NCBI GenBank assembly: GCA_964529005.1
Contig: CAZGUH010000018.1
Coordinates: forward strand, 10,732 to 74,731
Source of the DNA: CAZGUH01 sp964529005
GTDB lineage: Bacteria; Actinomycetota; Acidimicrobiia; Acidimicrobiales; Ilumatobacteraceae
DNA length: 64,000 nucleotides
Direction of reading: 5' to 3'
A program made the position numbers and the translations under genes. Position 1 is the first letter of the stretch, and the number at the start of each line of letters is the position of its first letter. This document shows, piece after piece, positions 50,981-59,135 of the stretch. The notes beneath the pieces are model-generated. The model searched no databases and was not told the origin of the DNA. It saw only the letters and a list, made by a program, of their open reading frames with translations.

Positions 50981-50994
50981 AACGAGCGCTTGCT
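50981..50994. promoter_or_regulatory. KstR2-like operator (site 12)
   Basis: AACGAGCGCTTGCT, one mismatch, an almost symmetric site. It lies between the leftward SnoaL/lactonase pair and the rightward alcohol dehydrogenase. Confidence 0.6.
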
Positions 50995-51015
50995 GTCAAA
51001 CGCGTCCATCTGCTC

Positions 51016-51044
51016 TTGACCGTGCGCGAACGCGTGGCGACAAT
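51016..51044 (+). promoter_or_regulatory. Promoter of the alcohol dehydrogenase gene
   Basis: TTGACC (51016-51021) and GACAAT (51039-51044), 17-bp spacer. The expected start of transcription falls at or just before the GTG at 51053, so the mRNA is probably leaderless. Confidence 0.5.
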
Positions 51045-51052
51045 GCCGCCCT

Positions 51053-52168
51053 GTGTCAGCACGCACCGCAGAAGCTCTCGTGCTCACAGGCGAACGCACG
51101 CTCGAGCGGAGGACGTTCCCGTTGCCGGAGATCGGTGACGACGACGGAATCCTGCGCGTCGAGGCGTGCGGCCTGTGCGGCACCGACCACGAGTTCTACA
51201 CCGGCGACTTCGCCGCGACGTGGCCGTACGGATTCGTGCCCGGCCACGAGACCGTCGGCGTCGTCGAGGCGCTCGGACCCGCGGCGGCCGAGCAGTGGAA
51301 CGTCGCGGTCGGCGATCGCGTCGTCGTCGCCAACCGCAGGGCGTGCCGCACGTGCGACCGCTGCCGCGCCGGCATGCTCGCCGCGTGCCGCACCTACGGC
51401 ACGGCGTCGGGGTCGTACGGGATGGTCACAGCGGACGTCGCGCCGTCGCTGTGGGGCGGGTACGCGACGCATCACTACCTCGCCCCCGGCAGCGTGCTGC
51501 ACCCGGTTCCCGCCAACCTCGGGCCGGTGGAAGCGACGCTGTTCAATCCCTTGGGCGCCGGGATCGCGTGGGCGATCGAACTGCCCGAGACGCAGCCTGG
51601 CGACGTGGTGTGTGTGTTGGGCCCGGGCATCAGGGGCCTCGCCTGCGCCGTGGCGGCGAAGAGCGCGGGCGCCTCGTTCGTGATGGTCACCGGCCTCGGC
51701 GCTCGTGACGCGTCGCGGCTCGAGGCCGCCCGCCGCCTGGGCGTCGACCTCGCCGTCGACGTGTCCGAGCAGGATCCGGTCACGGCTCTGCGCGAGGCGA
51801 CGGGTGGCTTGGCCGACGTCGTCGTCGACGTGACGGCGCGGGCGCCGCAGGCGTTCGCGCAGGCGATCGAGCTGGCCGGTCGTGGCGGGCGGGTCGTCGT
51901 CGCCGGCGCCCGCGGCGGGCGGGTGACGATCGAGTTCGAGCCCGACCTCATCGCCGCTCGCGCGTTGCGCCTCCTCGGGGCGAGCAGCGTCTCGACCTCG
52001 GCGCAGCGCCGCGCGATCGACCTCGTCGCCTCCGGGGCGTTCGATGCCAACTCGGTCACCCGGCGCACCGCCGGCTTCGACGACATCGGCGAGCTCTTGC
52101 TGCTGATGGCCGGGGAACGCGACGAGATCCCACCGATCCACGCCGTCTTCGTTCCGGACGCCGCCTGA
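51053..52168 (+). CDS. Zinc-dependent medium-chain alcohol dehydrogenase
   Basis: 371 residues. Catalytic zinc ligands Cys42, His65 and Glu66 (C-G-L-C-G-T-D-H, P-G-H-E-T) are present. The structural zinc loop has Cys98, Cys101, Cys104 and Cys112. The nucleotide loop is L-G-P-G-I-R-G-L-A, close to the family's G-x-G-x-x-G. It likely oxidises an alcohol or reduces an aldehyde or ketone with NAD(P). Single-gene unit under operator site 12, with no ribosome binding site before its GTG. Confidence 0.92.
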   Translation: MSARTAEALVLTGERTLERRTFPLPEIGDDDGILRVEACGLCGTDHEFYTGDFAATWPYGFVPGHETVGVVEALGPAAAEQWNVAVGDRVVVANRRACRTCDRCRAGMLAACRTYGTASGSYGMVTADVAPSLWGGYATHHYLAPGSVLHPVPANLGPVEATLFNPLGAGIAWAIELPETQPGDVVCVLGPGIRGLACAVAAKSAGASFVMVTGLGARDASRLEAARRLGVDLAVDVSEQDPVTALREATGGLADVVVDVTARAPQAFAQAIELAGRGGRVVVAGARGGRVTIEFEPDLIAARALRLLGASSVSTSAQRRAIDLVASGAFDANSVTRRTAGFDDIGELLLLMAGERDEIPPIHAVFVPDAA

Positions 52169-52233
52169 CGCCGCCACCGGCTCAGCAGGGTCCCGGGCGT
52201 CCGCGTGGCAGCGTGGCTGGGCTCGACGAGATC

Positions 52234-52262
52234 CTGAACTCCGACCAACCGCTTGCTACACT
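52234..52262 (+). promoter_or_regulatory. Autoregulated promoter of the KstR2 gene
   Basis: CTGAAC (52234-52239) and TACACT (52257-52262) with a 17-bp spacer. Operator site 13 fills the spacer and touches the -10, as expected for a self-repressing TetR gene. Confidence 0.45.
52244..52257. promoter_or_regulatory. KstR2-like operator (site 13)
   Basis: ACCAACCGCTTGCT, identical to site 1, 33 bases before the KstR2-like start codon. Confidence 0.6.
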
Positions 52263-52289
52263 CGATGGCTGTCCCGCTCTGGAGGTGAG

Positions 52290-52988
52290 ATGACGCGACA
52301 GACCACCGCAAGCGCCCGCAAGCGTTCGAACGGCGGTGGTTCGCGTGCCACATCCGGCAAGGGCGTGGCGATGGACGGTCCGGACCGCCGGCGGCTGATC
52401 CTCGACCTCGCCGCGGCGCTCTTCGCTCAGCGAGGAGTGGCCGCGACCACGGTTCGCGACATCGGCGACGCGGCAGGGATCCTGTCGGGCAGCCTGTACC
52501 ACCACTTCGCCTCGAAGGAGGCGATGGTCGAGGAGATCATGCTCGACTTCCTCGACTGGCTGGTCGCCCGCTACGAGGCCGTAGACAACCCGGCGGCGAG
52601 CCCGAGCGCTCGTTTCACCCGGCTGGTCGAGGTGTCGTTCGAGGCCATCGACCAGTACCCGAACGCGTGCGCCATGTACCAGAACGAGATCCGCCTGCTC
52701 GAGACGTTGCCGCAGGCGGCGGTGCTGCGCGCCAAGTCGCGGCGCCTCCAGCGCTACTGGACCGATGTCATCGACGCCGGCATGGGTTCGGGTGAGTTCC
52801 GCGCCGACATCAACCCGCTCAGCCTCTACCGGTTCGTCCGCGACGCCCTGTGGTTCACCGTTCGCTGGCCACGGCACGACACGTCCGCCGCCGAGCTGTC
52901 GCGCGACTTCGTCACCATCTTCCTGCATGGAGCCGGCCGCATGGCGGAAGGCGGCGATCAGCCGGCGCCCTCCGGCATGCCGGCCTGA
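52290..52988 (+). CDS. kstR2: KstR2-type TetR-family repressor
   Basis: 232 residues. After a basic 30-residue leader, the helix-turn-helix (about 32-78) has T-T-V-R-D-I-G-D-A-A-G-I-L-S-G-S-L-Y-H-H-F. The next stretch F-L-D-W-L-V-A-R-Y and later F-V-R-D-A-L-W-F-T-V-R-W match mycobacterial KstR2 as I remember it. KstR2 represses cholesterol C/D-ring genes and is released by HIP-CoA. GGAGGTGAG precedes the ATG. Together with the operators across the window and the echA20-ipdABC operon 4 kb away, this is the best candidate for the master regulator. The shorter paralogue at 33583 is the alternative. Confidence 0.88.
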   Translation: MTRQTTASARKRSNGGGSRATSGKGVAMDGPDRRRLILDLAAALFAQRGVAATTVRDIGDAAGILSGSLYHHFASKEAMVEEIMLDFLDWLVARYEAVDNPAASPSARFTRLVEVSFEAIDQYPNACAMYQNEIRLLETLPQAAVLRAKSRRLQRYWTDVIDAGMGSGEFRADINPLSLYRFVRDALWFTVRWPRHDTSAAELSRDFVTIFLHGAGRMAEGGDQPAPSGMPA

Positions 52989-53524
52989 ACGCTGCCCGGC
53001 GTGCCGCTGGCGCGCCGGTACACCTCGTCGCTGCGGTCGCGGCGACCACGCAGGACGTTCTCGGCGATCGGGACCCAGTTGGCGCGGTCGCTGACCTCGA
53101 GCCATTCCGCGACCGCGACGCGGTCGGCGATGCGCCACTCTCCGGCGTGCGGGCCCTCGTGCCGGCGCTCGAACCTGTCGAGGTACCGGCAGCCGATCGT
53201 CAGGTTGTCGGACGGCTTCGGACTGCTGCTGCGATGGAACGCGATCGCGTACGACTCGACCTGCGCCGTGTCCTCGTCCTCGAACTCGACGAGCACGTTT
53301 CCGACGAAGTGCATCGTCAGGTCGTACCGGCCCAGCATGGTGAAGCTCCACTCGATGAACTCCTCGACCGGGCCGTGCCACGTGCCGTGCGAGTCCCGCG
53401 CGCCGGCGTGGTAGCACGACCGCACGAGCTCGCGGTCCATGCGGTCGATGCCCCGGCAATACCGGTACACGACGCGACGGATGTCGGCCTCGTCGGCCGC
53501 TGCTTGGAGCCGGCGCATGTCCAT
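52958..53524 (-). CDS. SnoaL/NTF2-like protein
   Basis: 188 residues, NTF2-like fold. It has E-A-D-I-R-R-V-V-Y-R-Y-C-R-G-I-D-R-M-D near 12-30, S-C-Y-H-A-G-A-R-D near 36, H-F-V-G-N-V-L-V near 72, and C-terminal W-R-I-A-D-R. This branch (SnoaL_4) includes putative ketosteroid-isomerase-like and dehydratase-like enzymes often found beside dehydrogenases in steroid clusters. Start ATG at 53524 preceded by GAGGT; ATG 53518 is possible. Its last 31 bases overlap the convergent KstR2-type gene. It diverges from the luciferase-like operon across site 14. Confidence 0.86.
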   Translation of the reverse strand: MDMRRLQAAADEADIRRVVYRYCRGIDRMDRELVRSCYHAGARDSHGTWHGPVEEFIEWSFTMLGRYDLTMHFVGNVLVEFEDEDTAQVESYAIAFHRSSSPKPSDNLTIGCRYLDRFERRHEGPHAGEWRIADRVAVAEWLEVSDRANWVPIAENVLRGRRDRSDEVYRRASGTPGSVQAGMPEGAG

Positions 53525-53604
53525 GGGTGACCTCGATCCCACGCCGGCAGCTGGACGGCTCCGGCGCGCATTGACGATGACGCGCCGAGCAGCGTAGCGT
53601 ATCT

Positions 53605-53618
53605 ATCGAGCGCTTGCT
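53605..53618. promoter_or_regulatory. KstR2-like operator (site 14)
   Basis: ATCGAGCGCTTGCT, one mismatch. It lies between divergent genes. TTGACG (53571-53576) and TAGCGT (53595-53600), 18 bp apart, form a possible rightward promoter immediately before it. Confidence 0.6.
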
Positions 53619-53684
53619 TGAGACGGCATGCCGTCCGTGGTCGCGGGCGCCAGGGGACACGAGGGGTCGACACCGGGGAGAGCC

Positions 53685-54530
53685 ATGGAGATCGGGATCA
53701 CGTTGATGCTCAACGATCAGGCGATCGACCTGCTCGACCTGGCTCGCGCGGTGGAAGAGCGCGGTTTTGCCTCGCTGTACCTGCCCGAGCACACGCACCT
53801 GCCGGTGCGCGCCAGCGAGCCGCCGGCCCTCGTGGAAGGCGTGCAGGTCACCGACTACCAACGCTCGTTCGACCCGTTCGTCGCGCTCGCCGCGGCCGGC
53901 GCGGTCACACAGCGGATCAGGCTCGGAACCGGCGTCGCGCTCGTCGCCCAGCACGATCCGATCGTGCTGGCCAAGGCGATCGCGACGCTCGACTTCCTCT
54001 GCCGAGGGCGCTTCGTCCTCGGCCTCGGCTACGGCTGGAACCGCGACGAAATGGCCGACCACGGGGTCGACTTCGCCCGCCGGCGCGACATCCTGCGGGA
54101 GAAGATGCTGTGCATGCGTGCCCTGTGGACACAGGACGAGGCGGAGTTCCACGGTGAGTTCGTCGATCTCCAGCCGAGCTATTCGTGGCCGAAGCCCGTC
54201 CAGACGCCCGCTGTGCGGACGCTGATCGGCGGCGCCGCCGGGCCCAAGCTGTTCGGCGCGATCGCCGAGTTCGCCGACGGCTGGATCCCCGTCGGCGGCG
54301 GCGGCATCGCCAAGGCGCTGCCCGACCTCCGGGCGGCGATGGAGTCGCGTGGGCGTGATCCCGACACGCTGCACATCGTCCCCTTCGGATCGATCCCCGA
54401 CGAGAGCAAGCTGGCGTACTACGCGTCGATCGGGGTGACCGAGGTCGTCTTGCGCGTGCCGCCGCCGTACGACCGCGACAGCGTGTTGTCCACGCTCGAC
54501 CGGATGACGACGTTTCTCGCGGCGGCGTGA
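53685..54530 (+). CDS. LLM-class F420-dependent oxidoreductase
   Basis: 281 residues, luciferase-like. Start MEIGITLM at the ATG preceded by GGGGAG. Family marks are G-F-A-S-L-Y-L-P-E-H-T-H near 26-37, L-G-T-G-V-A-L-V near 80, and G-R-F-V-L-G-L-G-Y-G-W-N near 107-118, with the Y-G-W-N-x-D-E-M block common in F420-dependent steroid and terpenoid oxidoreductase candidates. It is translationally coupled to an acyl-CoA dehydrogenase gene. Of the three luciferase-like proteins here it sits closest to the steroid-ring operon. Confidence 0.87.
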   Translation: MEIGITLMLNDQAIDLLDLARAVEERGFASLYLPEHTHLPVRASEPPALVEGVQVTDYQRSFDPFVALAAAGAVTQRIRLGTGVALVAQHDPIVLAKAIATLDFLCRGRFVLGLGYGWNRDEMADHGVDFARRRDILREKMLCMRALWTQDEAEFHGEFVDLQPSYSWPKPVQTPAVRTLIGGAAGPKLFGAIAEFADGWIPVGGGGIAKALPDLRAAMESRGRDPDTLHIVPFGSIPDESKLAYYASIGVTEVVLRVPPPYDRDSVLSTLDRMTTFLAAA

Positions 54531-55741
54531 CGGTGGCCGCGCCGAGTCACGCCGTCGCCGGGCCGCCGGCGCACGCTGCCGACCCGTGTGCGGATCCGGC
54601 CGAGATCGCAGAGCTGCGGGCGACGATTCGGCGGGTGATCGAGTCGGTGTCTCCACCCGATCGTGTGCAGCGCCTCGACGAGGCAGAGGAGTTCGACGAC
54701 GAGCTGCTGTGCGCGCTCGCGCCGCTCGGCGTGCTCGCGATCGGCGCGCCGGAGGAGGTCGGTGGATCGGGCGACGTCCGTCACCAGATCGCGGTCATCG
54801 AAGAGCTCGCCGCCGGTCCGACATCGATGGCCGGATACTTCATCGCTTCGTACGCGACGATCGCGATCCTGTCGGCGTGGGGTAGGTCGGCCGTGGCGCG
54901 CGACGTCCTTCAGCGCGCGCTCGCCGGCGAGCAGCGCGTGTCGCTGGCGGTGTCGGAGCCCGACGGCGGGACCGACGTGGCGACCCTGATGCGCACCCGC
55001 GCCACCGCGAACCCGGACGGCTCGTTCGTGATCGCAGGCCAGAAGATGTGGACCTCCGGAGCGGCGACGGCCGACTGGATCGTGGTGCTCGCTCGGACCG
55101 CGCCGATCGAGCGCCGCGCGGTCGACGGCATCACCGCGTTCCTCGTCCCGGCGCGAGCGCCGGGCGTCGAGATCCGCGCCATCGACACGTTCGGCATGCG
55201 CGGCCTGTCGACGTGTGAGGTGTACTTCGACGGCGTGCACGTCGGGCCGGACCACGTCGTCGGCGACGTGCACGCCGGCATGCGGCAGATCTTCTCGGCG
55301 CTCGACGGCGAGGGCATGCACGCCGCGGCGGCGTGCGTCGGCGTCGCCCGCGCCGCCCTGGCGCTCGCCGTCGAGCACGCCTCGTCGCGCGTGGTCTTCG
55401 GCAAGCCGATCGGCGCGTTCCAGGCGCCACAGCATTGGCTGGTGGACGCCGCGGTCGCGATCGAGTCGGCGCGCGGTCTGCTGGCGCGTGCCGCTTCGGT
55501 GTCGCTCGGCGGCGGCGACGCGCGCCATCTGGCCGACATGGCCAAGCTCGTCGCGTCGGAGGCCGCGCAGGACACGGCGCTGAAGGGGATGCAGCTGATG
55601 GGCGGCATCGGATACACGCGGGCGAACACGATGCAGCGGCTCTTCCGGGACGCGCGGTTGTGGAGCTTCTCGCCACTCAACAACGAGATGGTGCGCAACC
55701 GCCTCGGACAGTCGTTCCTCGGCCTGCCGCGATCGTTTTGA
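54527..55741 (+). CDS. Acyl-CoA dehydrogenase family protein
   Basis: 404 residues. FAD-linked dehydrogenase domains are in the normal order: helical N-terminus, the middle strand V-S-E-P-D-G-G-T-D near 143-151 and K-M-W-T-S-G near 169, then the C-terminal helices with G-G-I-G-Y-T-R near 360. After R-D-A-R-L-W the sequence is S-F-S-P-L-N-N-E-M-V-R-N. The usual Y-E-G-T base position is thus not a Glu, and an N-N-E-M motif takes its place. The active base may be elsewhere, as in other S-P-x-x-N-E-M acyl-CoA dehydrogenases. GTGA overlap with the luciferase-like gene suggests sequential action on one substrate. Confidence 0.88.
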   Translation: MTVAAPSHAVAGPPAHAADPCADPAEIAELRATIRRVIESVSPPDRVQRLDEAEEFDDELLCALAPLGVLAIGAPEEVGGSGDVRHQIAVIEELAAGPTSMAGYFIASYATIAILSAWGRSAVARDVLQRALAGEQRVSLAVSEPDGGTDVATLMRTRATANPDGSFVIAGQKMWTSGAATADWIVVLARTAPIERRAVDGITAFLVPARAPGVEIRAIDTFGMRGLSTCEVYFDGVHVGPDHVVGDVHAGMRQIFSALDGEGMHAAAACVGVARAALALAVEHASSRVVFGKPIGAFQAPQHWLVDAAVAIESARGLLARAASVSLGGGDARHLADMAKLVASEAAQDTALKGMQLMGGIGYTRANTMQRLFRDARLWSFSPLNNEMVRNRLGQSFLGLPRSF

Positions 55742-55811
55742 CCGGGCATCGATTGCTGTCGCCGTGCCCGTGCCGGCCGTCGATCGATCCACACCACGCG
55801 AGGAGGCTGTC

Positions 55812-56669
55812 GTGACCATCAGCAGCGCATCGACCGTCACGTCGACGGGCAGTGGAATGCAGGGCCAGGTCGCGGTCGTGACCGGGGGCGGGGGAGGGAT
55901 CGGCGGTGGGATCAGCCGCTCGCTCGCGTCCGCGGGCGCGCACGTGGTGGTCAACGACATCGACGAGCGGTTGGCGGCGCAGACCGTGCAGGCGATCGCC
56001 GACGCCGGCGGCGTGGCGTCCGCCGTCGCGGGCGACATCTGCGATCGGGTCATCGTCGACGCCGTCGTGGACGCCGCGCGCGATGCGGGTGGTGGGCGCA
56101 TCGACGTGCTGGTCAACAACGTCGGCGATTTTCGCCCCGCCAAGCGCACGTTCGTGGCCAGCGACGAAGAGCAGTGGCAGCAGCTCTACGCGATCAACCT
56201 GCTGCACGTGTTCCGGTGCGCCCATGCCGTCCTGCCGGCGATGATCGAACAGCGTTCGGGCAGCATCGTCAACGTCGCCACGGTCGAGGCGTTCCGCGGC
56301 ATCCCGGGCCACGCGGTGTACGCGGCGTTCAAGTCGGGCGTCGTCGGGTTCACGCGCAGCCTCGCGGTCGAGGTCGGCCGGCATGGCATCCGGGTCAACG
56401 CGCTCGCGCCGGACATGGCCGACACCGCGCAGACCCCCGCCGAGGTGATGCTCGGCGGGCGTGACCCCGACCTCGTCGGGTGCTGGATCCCGTTGGGCCG
56501 GTTCGGCGCGCCCGCCGACTACGGCGACGTCGCCCTGTTCCTCGCCAGCCCTGCGGCGCGCTTCGTCACCGGTCAGGTGATCCCCGTCGACGGGGGCACG
56601 CTGGCCGCATCGGGCTGGTACGGGCGTGCGAGCGGCAAGGGCTGGACCGTCCTGCCGGACAGCCCGTGA
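55812..56669 (+). CDS. SDR-family dehydrogenase
   Basis: 285 residues. Rossmann motif TGGGGGIG at 24-31, Tyr170 and Lys174. The position 13 residues before Tyr is Thr157 rather than Ser. GGAGG precedes the GTG start; an upstream ATG would add 16 residues. SDRs of this type flank echA20 in mycobacteria (the Rv3548c/Rv3549c region), which fits the position directly before the echA20-like gene. The C-terminus extends about 20 residues past the family's D-G-G motif. It probably oxidises a ring hydroxyl. Confidence 0.88.
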   Translation: MTISSASTVTSTGSGMQGQVAVVTGGGGGIGGGISRSLASAGAHVVVNDIDERLAAQTVQAIADAGGVASAVAGDICDRVIVDAVVDAARDAGGGRIDVLVNNVGDFRPAKRTFVASDEEQWQQLYAINLLHVFRCAHAVLPAMIEQRSGSIVNVATVEAFRGIPGHAVYAAFKSGVVGFTRSLAVEVGRHGIRVNALAPDMADTAQTPAEVMLGGRDPDLVGCWIPLGRFGAPADYGDVALFLASPAARFVTGQVIPVDGGTLAASGWYGRASGKGWTVLPDSP

Positions 56670-56686
56670 CGGGCCAGGCCGTCCAG

Positions 56687-56700
56687 AGCAAGCATTTGCT
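56687..56700. promoter_or_regulatory. KstR2-like operator (site 15)
   Basis: AGCAAGCATTTGCT, one mismatch and almost perfectly symmetric, 31 bases before the echA20-like start codon. In mycobacteria the same operon is KstR2-controlled. Confidence 0.7.
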
Positions 56701-56731
56701 AAAGTCGATTCGAGGAGGAAGAGTATCGACC

Positions 56732-57493
56732 ATGGGAATCATCCAGGAGATGCACCCAAACGGTGTCGCCGAGGTGATCATGGATTCGCCTCCGGTGAAC
56801 GCGCTGACGGTCGCGGGGTGGTTCGAGCTCGCCGAGATCATGCGTGCGCTGGGTCGCGACACCGCAGTGCGCGCGGTCGTGCTGCGCGCCGAGGGCCGGG
56901 GGTTCAACGCCGGCGTCGACATCAAGGAGATCCAGGCGTCGCAGGGATACGACGCCTTGATCGGCGCCAACCGCGGCTGTGCCGCTGCGTTCGCCGCGGT
57001 GTACGAGTGCGAGGCGCCGGTGATCGCTGCGGTGCACGGCTACTGCCTCGGCGGCGGAATCGGATTGGTCGGCAACGCGGACATCATCATCGCCAGTGAG
57101 GACGCGACGTTCGGCCTGCCCGAGGTCGACCGCGGCGCGCTCGGCGCAGCCACGCACCTGTCGCGCCTGGTGCCACACCATCGTGCCCGGGCGATGCTCT
57201 ACACGACGGCGACCGCGACCGCGAGCGAGCTGCACGCGTTCGGCTCGGTGTGGTCCGTGGTGCCGCGCGACGCGCTGCGCGGCGCGGCGATGGATCTCGC
57301 CGGCTCGATCGCGTCGAAGTCGCCCGCAGTCATGCGCGCGGCGAAGCAGTCGCTCAACGGCATCGACCTCTGGGACGTCAAGCGCAGCTACCGCTTCGAG
57401 CAAGGCTTCACGTTCGAGCTGAACCTCAGCGGTGTCTCCGACGAGCACCGCGAGGCGTTCGTCGCCCACCGCAACACGGACGCGTCGCGATGA
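56732..57493 (+). CDS. echA20: EchA20-like ring-opening enoyl-CoA hydratase family enzyme
   Basis: 253 residues. It matches mycobacterial EchA20 (as I recall that sequence) over long blocks: R-A-E-G-R-G-F-N-A-G-V-D-I-K-E (52-66), C-L-G-G-G-I-G-L-V-G-N (105-115), F-G-L-P-E-V-D-R-G-A-L-G-A-A-T-H-L-S-R-L-V-P (127 on), and E-Q-G-F-T-F-E-L-N-L near 230. EchA20 opens a ring of the CoA-activated cholesterol C/D fragment (HIEC-CoA to COCHEA-CoA). GAGGAGGAAGAG precedes the ATG. It heads an eight-gene, fully overlapping operon. Confidence 0.92.
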   Translation: MGIIQEMHPNGVAEVIMDSPPVNALTVAGWFELAEIMRALGRDTAVRAVVLRAEGRGFNAGVDIKEIQASQGYDALIGANRGCAAAFAAVYECEAPVIAAVHGYCLGGGIGLVGNADIIIASEDATFGLPEVDRGALGAATHLSRLVPHHRARAMLYTTATATASELHAFGSVWSVVPRDALRGAAMDLAGSIASKSPAVMRAAKQSLNGIDLWDVKRSYRFEQGFTFELNLSGVSDEHREAFVAHRNTDASR

Positions 57494-58350
57494 GGGACAA
57501 GCGCCTCAGCGTCGACGACATCGTCTCCGAGCTGCGCTCGGGCATGACGATCGGCTTCGGGGGGTGGGGATCGCGGCGCAAGCCGATGGCCGTCGTGCGC
57601 GCGATCGCGCGCTCGTCGCTGCGCGACCTCACCGTCGTGTCGTGGGGCGGTCCTGACGTCGGGATCCTGTGCGCCACCGGGAAGGTGTCGCGGATCGTCG
57701 CCGCGTTCGTCTCCCTCGACTCGATCCCGCTCGAGCCTCACTACCGTGCCGCGCGCCAATCGGGCGCCGTCGAGCAGACGTCGTTCGACGAAGGCATGTT
57801 CCTGCTCGGACTGCAAGCTGCTGCATGGCGGGTGCCGTTCCTGCCGACGCGCGCCGGGTTGGGCTCCGATGTGTTCCGCGACAACCCGGATCTGCGCACG
57901 GTGGTCTCGCCGTACGACGACGGTGAGACGTTGATCGCCGCCCCCGCGATCACGATGGACGCCGCGATCGTGCACTTGAACCGCGCCGACGTCGGTGGCA
58001 ACGCGCAGTACCTGGGGCCGGACCCGTACTTCGACGATCTCTTCCTCGGCGCCGCGGCCAAGCGGTTCGTCACCGTCGAGAAGGTCGTGCCGACGGAGGA
58101 GCTCAGCGCCGGTGGGCCCCCGCAGTCGCTGCTCGTCAGCCGCTTGCTCGTCGACGGCGTGGCGGAGACGCCGAACGGCGCGCACTTCACGTCGTGCGTG
58201 CCCGACCACGAGCGCGACGAGAGCTTCCAGCGCGCGTACGCCGCGTCTGCCAAGTCGCCGGAGGCGTGGGCCGCGTGGAAGGCGCAGTGGATCGACGTCG
58301 ACGAGAAGGAGTACCAAGCACGGCTCGAGGCAGGGAGGAACGGCCGATGA
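57490..58350 (+). CDS. ipdA: IpdA, COCHEA-CoA hydrolase alpha subunit
   Basis: 286 residues, family I CoA-transferase fold, alpha half. S-G-M-T-I-G-F-G-G-W-G-S-R-R-K-P-M (17-33), P-F-L-P-T-R-A-G-L-G-S near 118, H-L-N-R-A-D near 160 and Y-F-D-D-L-F-L near 179 match mycobacterial IpdA closely. IpdAB is not a transferase. It hydrolyses a carbon-carbon bond to open the last ring of the steroid C/D fragment. ATGA overlap with echA20 and with ipdB. Confidence 0.92.
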   Translation: MRDKRLSVDDIVSELRSGMTIGFGGWGSRRKPMAVVRAIARSSLRDLTVVSWGGPDVGILCATGKVSRIVAAFVSLDSIPLEPHYRAARQSGAVEQTSFDEGMFLLGLQAAAWRVPFLPTRAGLGSDVFRDNPDLRTVVSPYDDGETLIAAPAITMDAAIVHLNRADVGGNAQYLGPDPYFDDLFLGAAAKRFVTVEKVVPTEELSAGGPPQSLLVSRLLVDGVAETPNGAHFTSCVPDHERDESFQRAYAASAKSPEAWAAWKAQWIDVDEKEYQARLEAGRNGR

Positions 58351-59135
58351 CCGCCGACACCACCACCGACGTCACGACCCGGACGGTGTCGCGGGCAGAG
58401 ATCTGCGTCGTCGCGGTCGCCGAGTGCTTCCGCGGCGACGGCGAGAAGCTCGCCAATCCGATCGGCACCATCCCGATGATCGGCGGGCGCCTGGCGCGCG
58501 CGACGTTCGAGCCCGATCTCGTCATGACGGACGGCGAGGCCACGCTGATGTTGACCGACGTGGCGTTCCCCGGCCCGGGTGAGGGCGTGGTGGAGCATTA
58601 CAACCCGTACCGGCTGATGTTCAACTGGGTCTGGAACGGCCGGCGGCACGTGATGATGGGCGCGCCCCAGATCGACCGCTACGGCAACCAGAACCTCGCG
58701 GCCATCGGCGACGCCCGCCGGCCCACGGTGCAGCTGCTGGGATACCGAGGCGCGCCCGGCAACACGATCAACGACGTCACCTCGTACTGGATCTCGAACC
58801 ACACCCCCTCCGCGCTGCGCGCAAAGGTCGACACGGTGTGCGGCATCGGCTACGACCGCGCCGCGGCGCTCGGCGTCGGAGGTCGCTTCCACGAGATCCG
58901 CCGTGTCGTGACGAACCTGTGCGTGCTCGACTTCGAGACGCCCGACCATCGCATGCGCCTGCGGTCGGTGCATCCCGGCGTGACGGTCGACGACGTGATC
59001 GCGGCGACCGGGTTCGAGCTCGTCGTCGACGACGACGTGCCGACGAGCCGGCTGCCGACCGACGACGAACTGCGCTTGATCCGCGAGGTCATCGACCCCA
59101 AGGGCTTGCGCGAGAAGGAAGTGCCGACGCCATGA
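58347..59135 (+). CDS. ipdB: IpdB, COCHEA-CoA hydrolase beta subunit
   Basis: 262 residues, beta half of the same fold. N-P-I-G-T-I-P-M-I-G-G-R-L-A-R near 38-52, V-M-M-G-A-P-Q-I-D-R-Y-G-N-Q-N near 103-117, and C-V-L-D-F-E near 193. The first 15 residues are a Thr/Asp-rich leader without family character. It is coupled to both neighbours by ATGA overlaps, matching the ipdA-ipdB-ipdC order of mycobacteria and rhodococci. Confidence 0.92.
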   Translation: MTADTTTDVTTRTVSRAEICVVAVAECFRGDGEKLANPIGTIPMIGGRLARATFEPDLVMTDGEATLMLTDVAFPGPGEGVVEHYNPYRLMFNWVWNGRRHVMMGAPQIDRYGNQNLAAIGDARRPTVQLLGYRGAPGNTINDVTSYWISNHTPSALRAKVDTVCGIGYDRAAALGVGGRFHEIRRVVTNLCVLDFETPDHRMRLRSVHPGVTVDDVIAATGFELVVDDDVPTSRLPTDDELRLIREVIDPKGLREKEVPTP

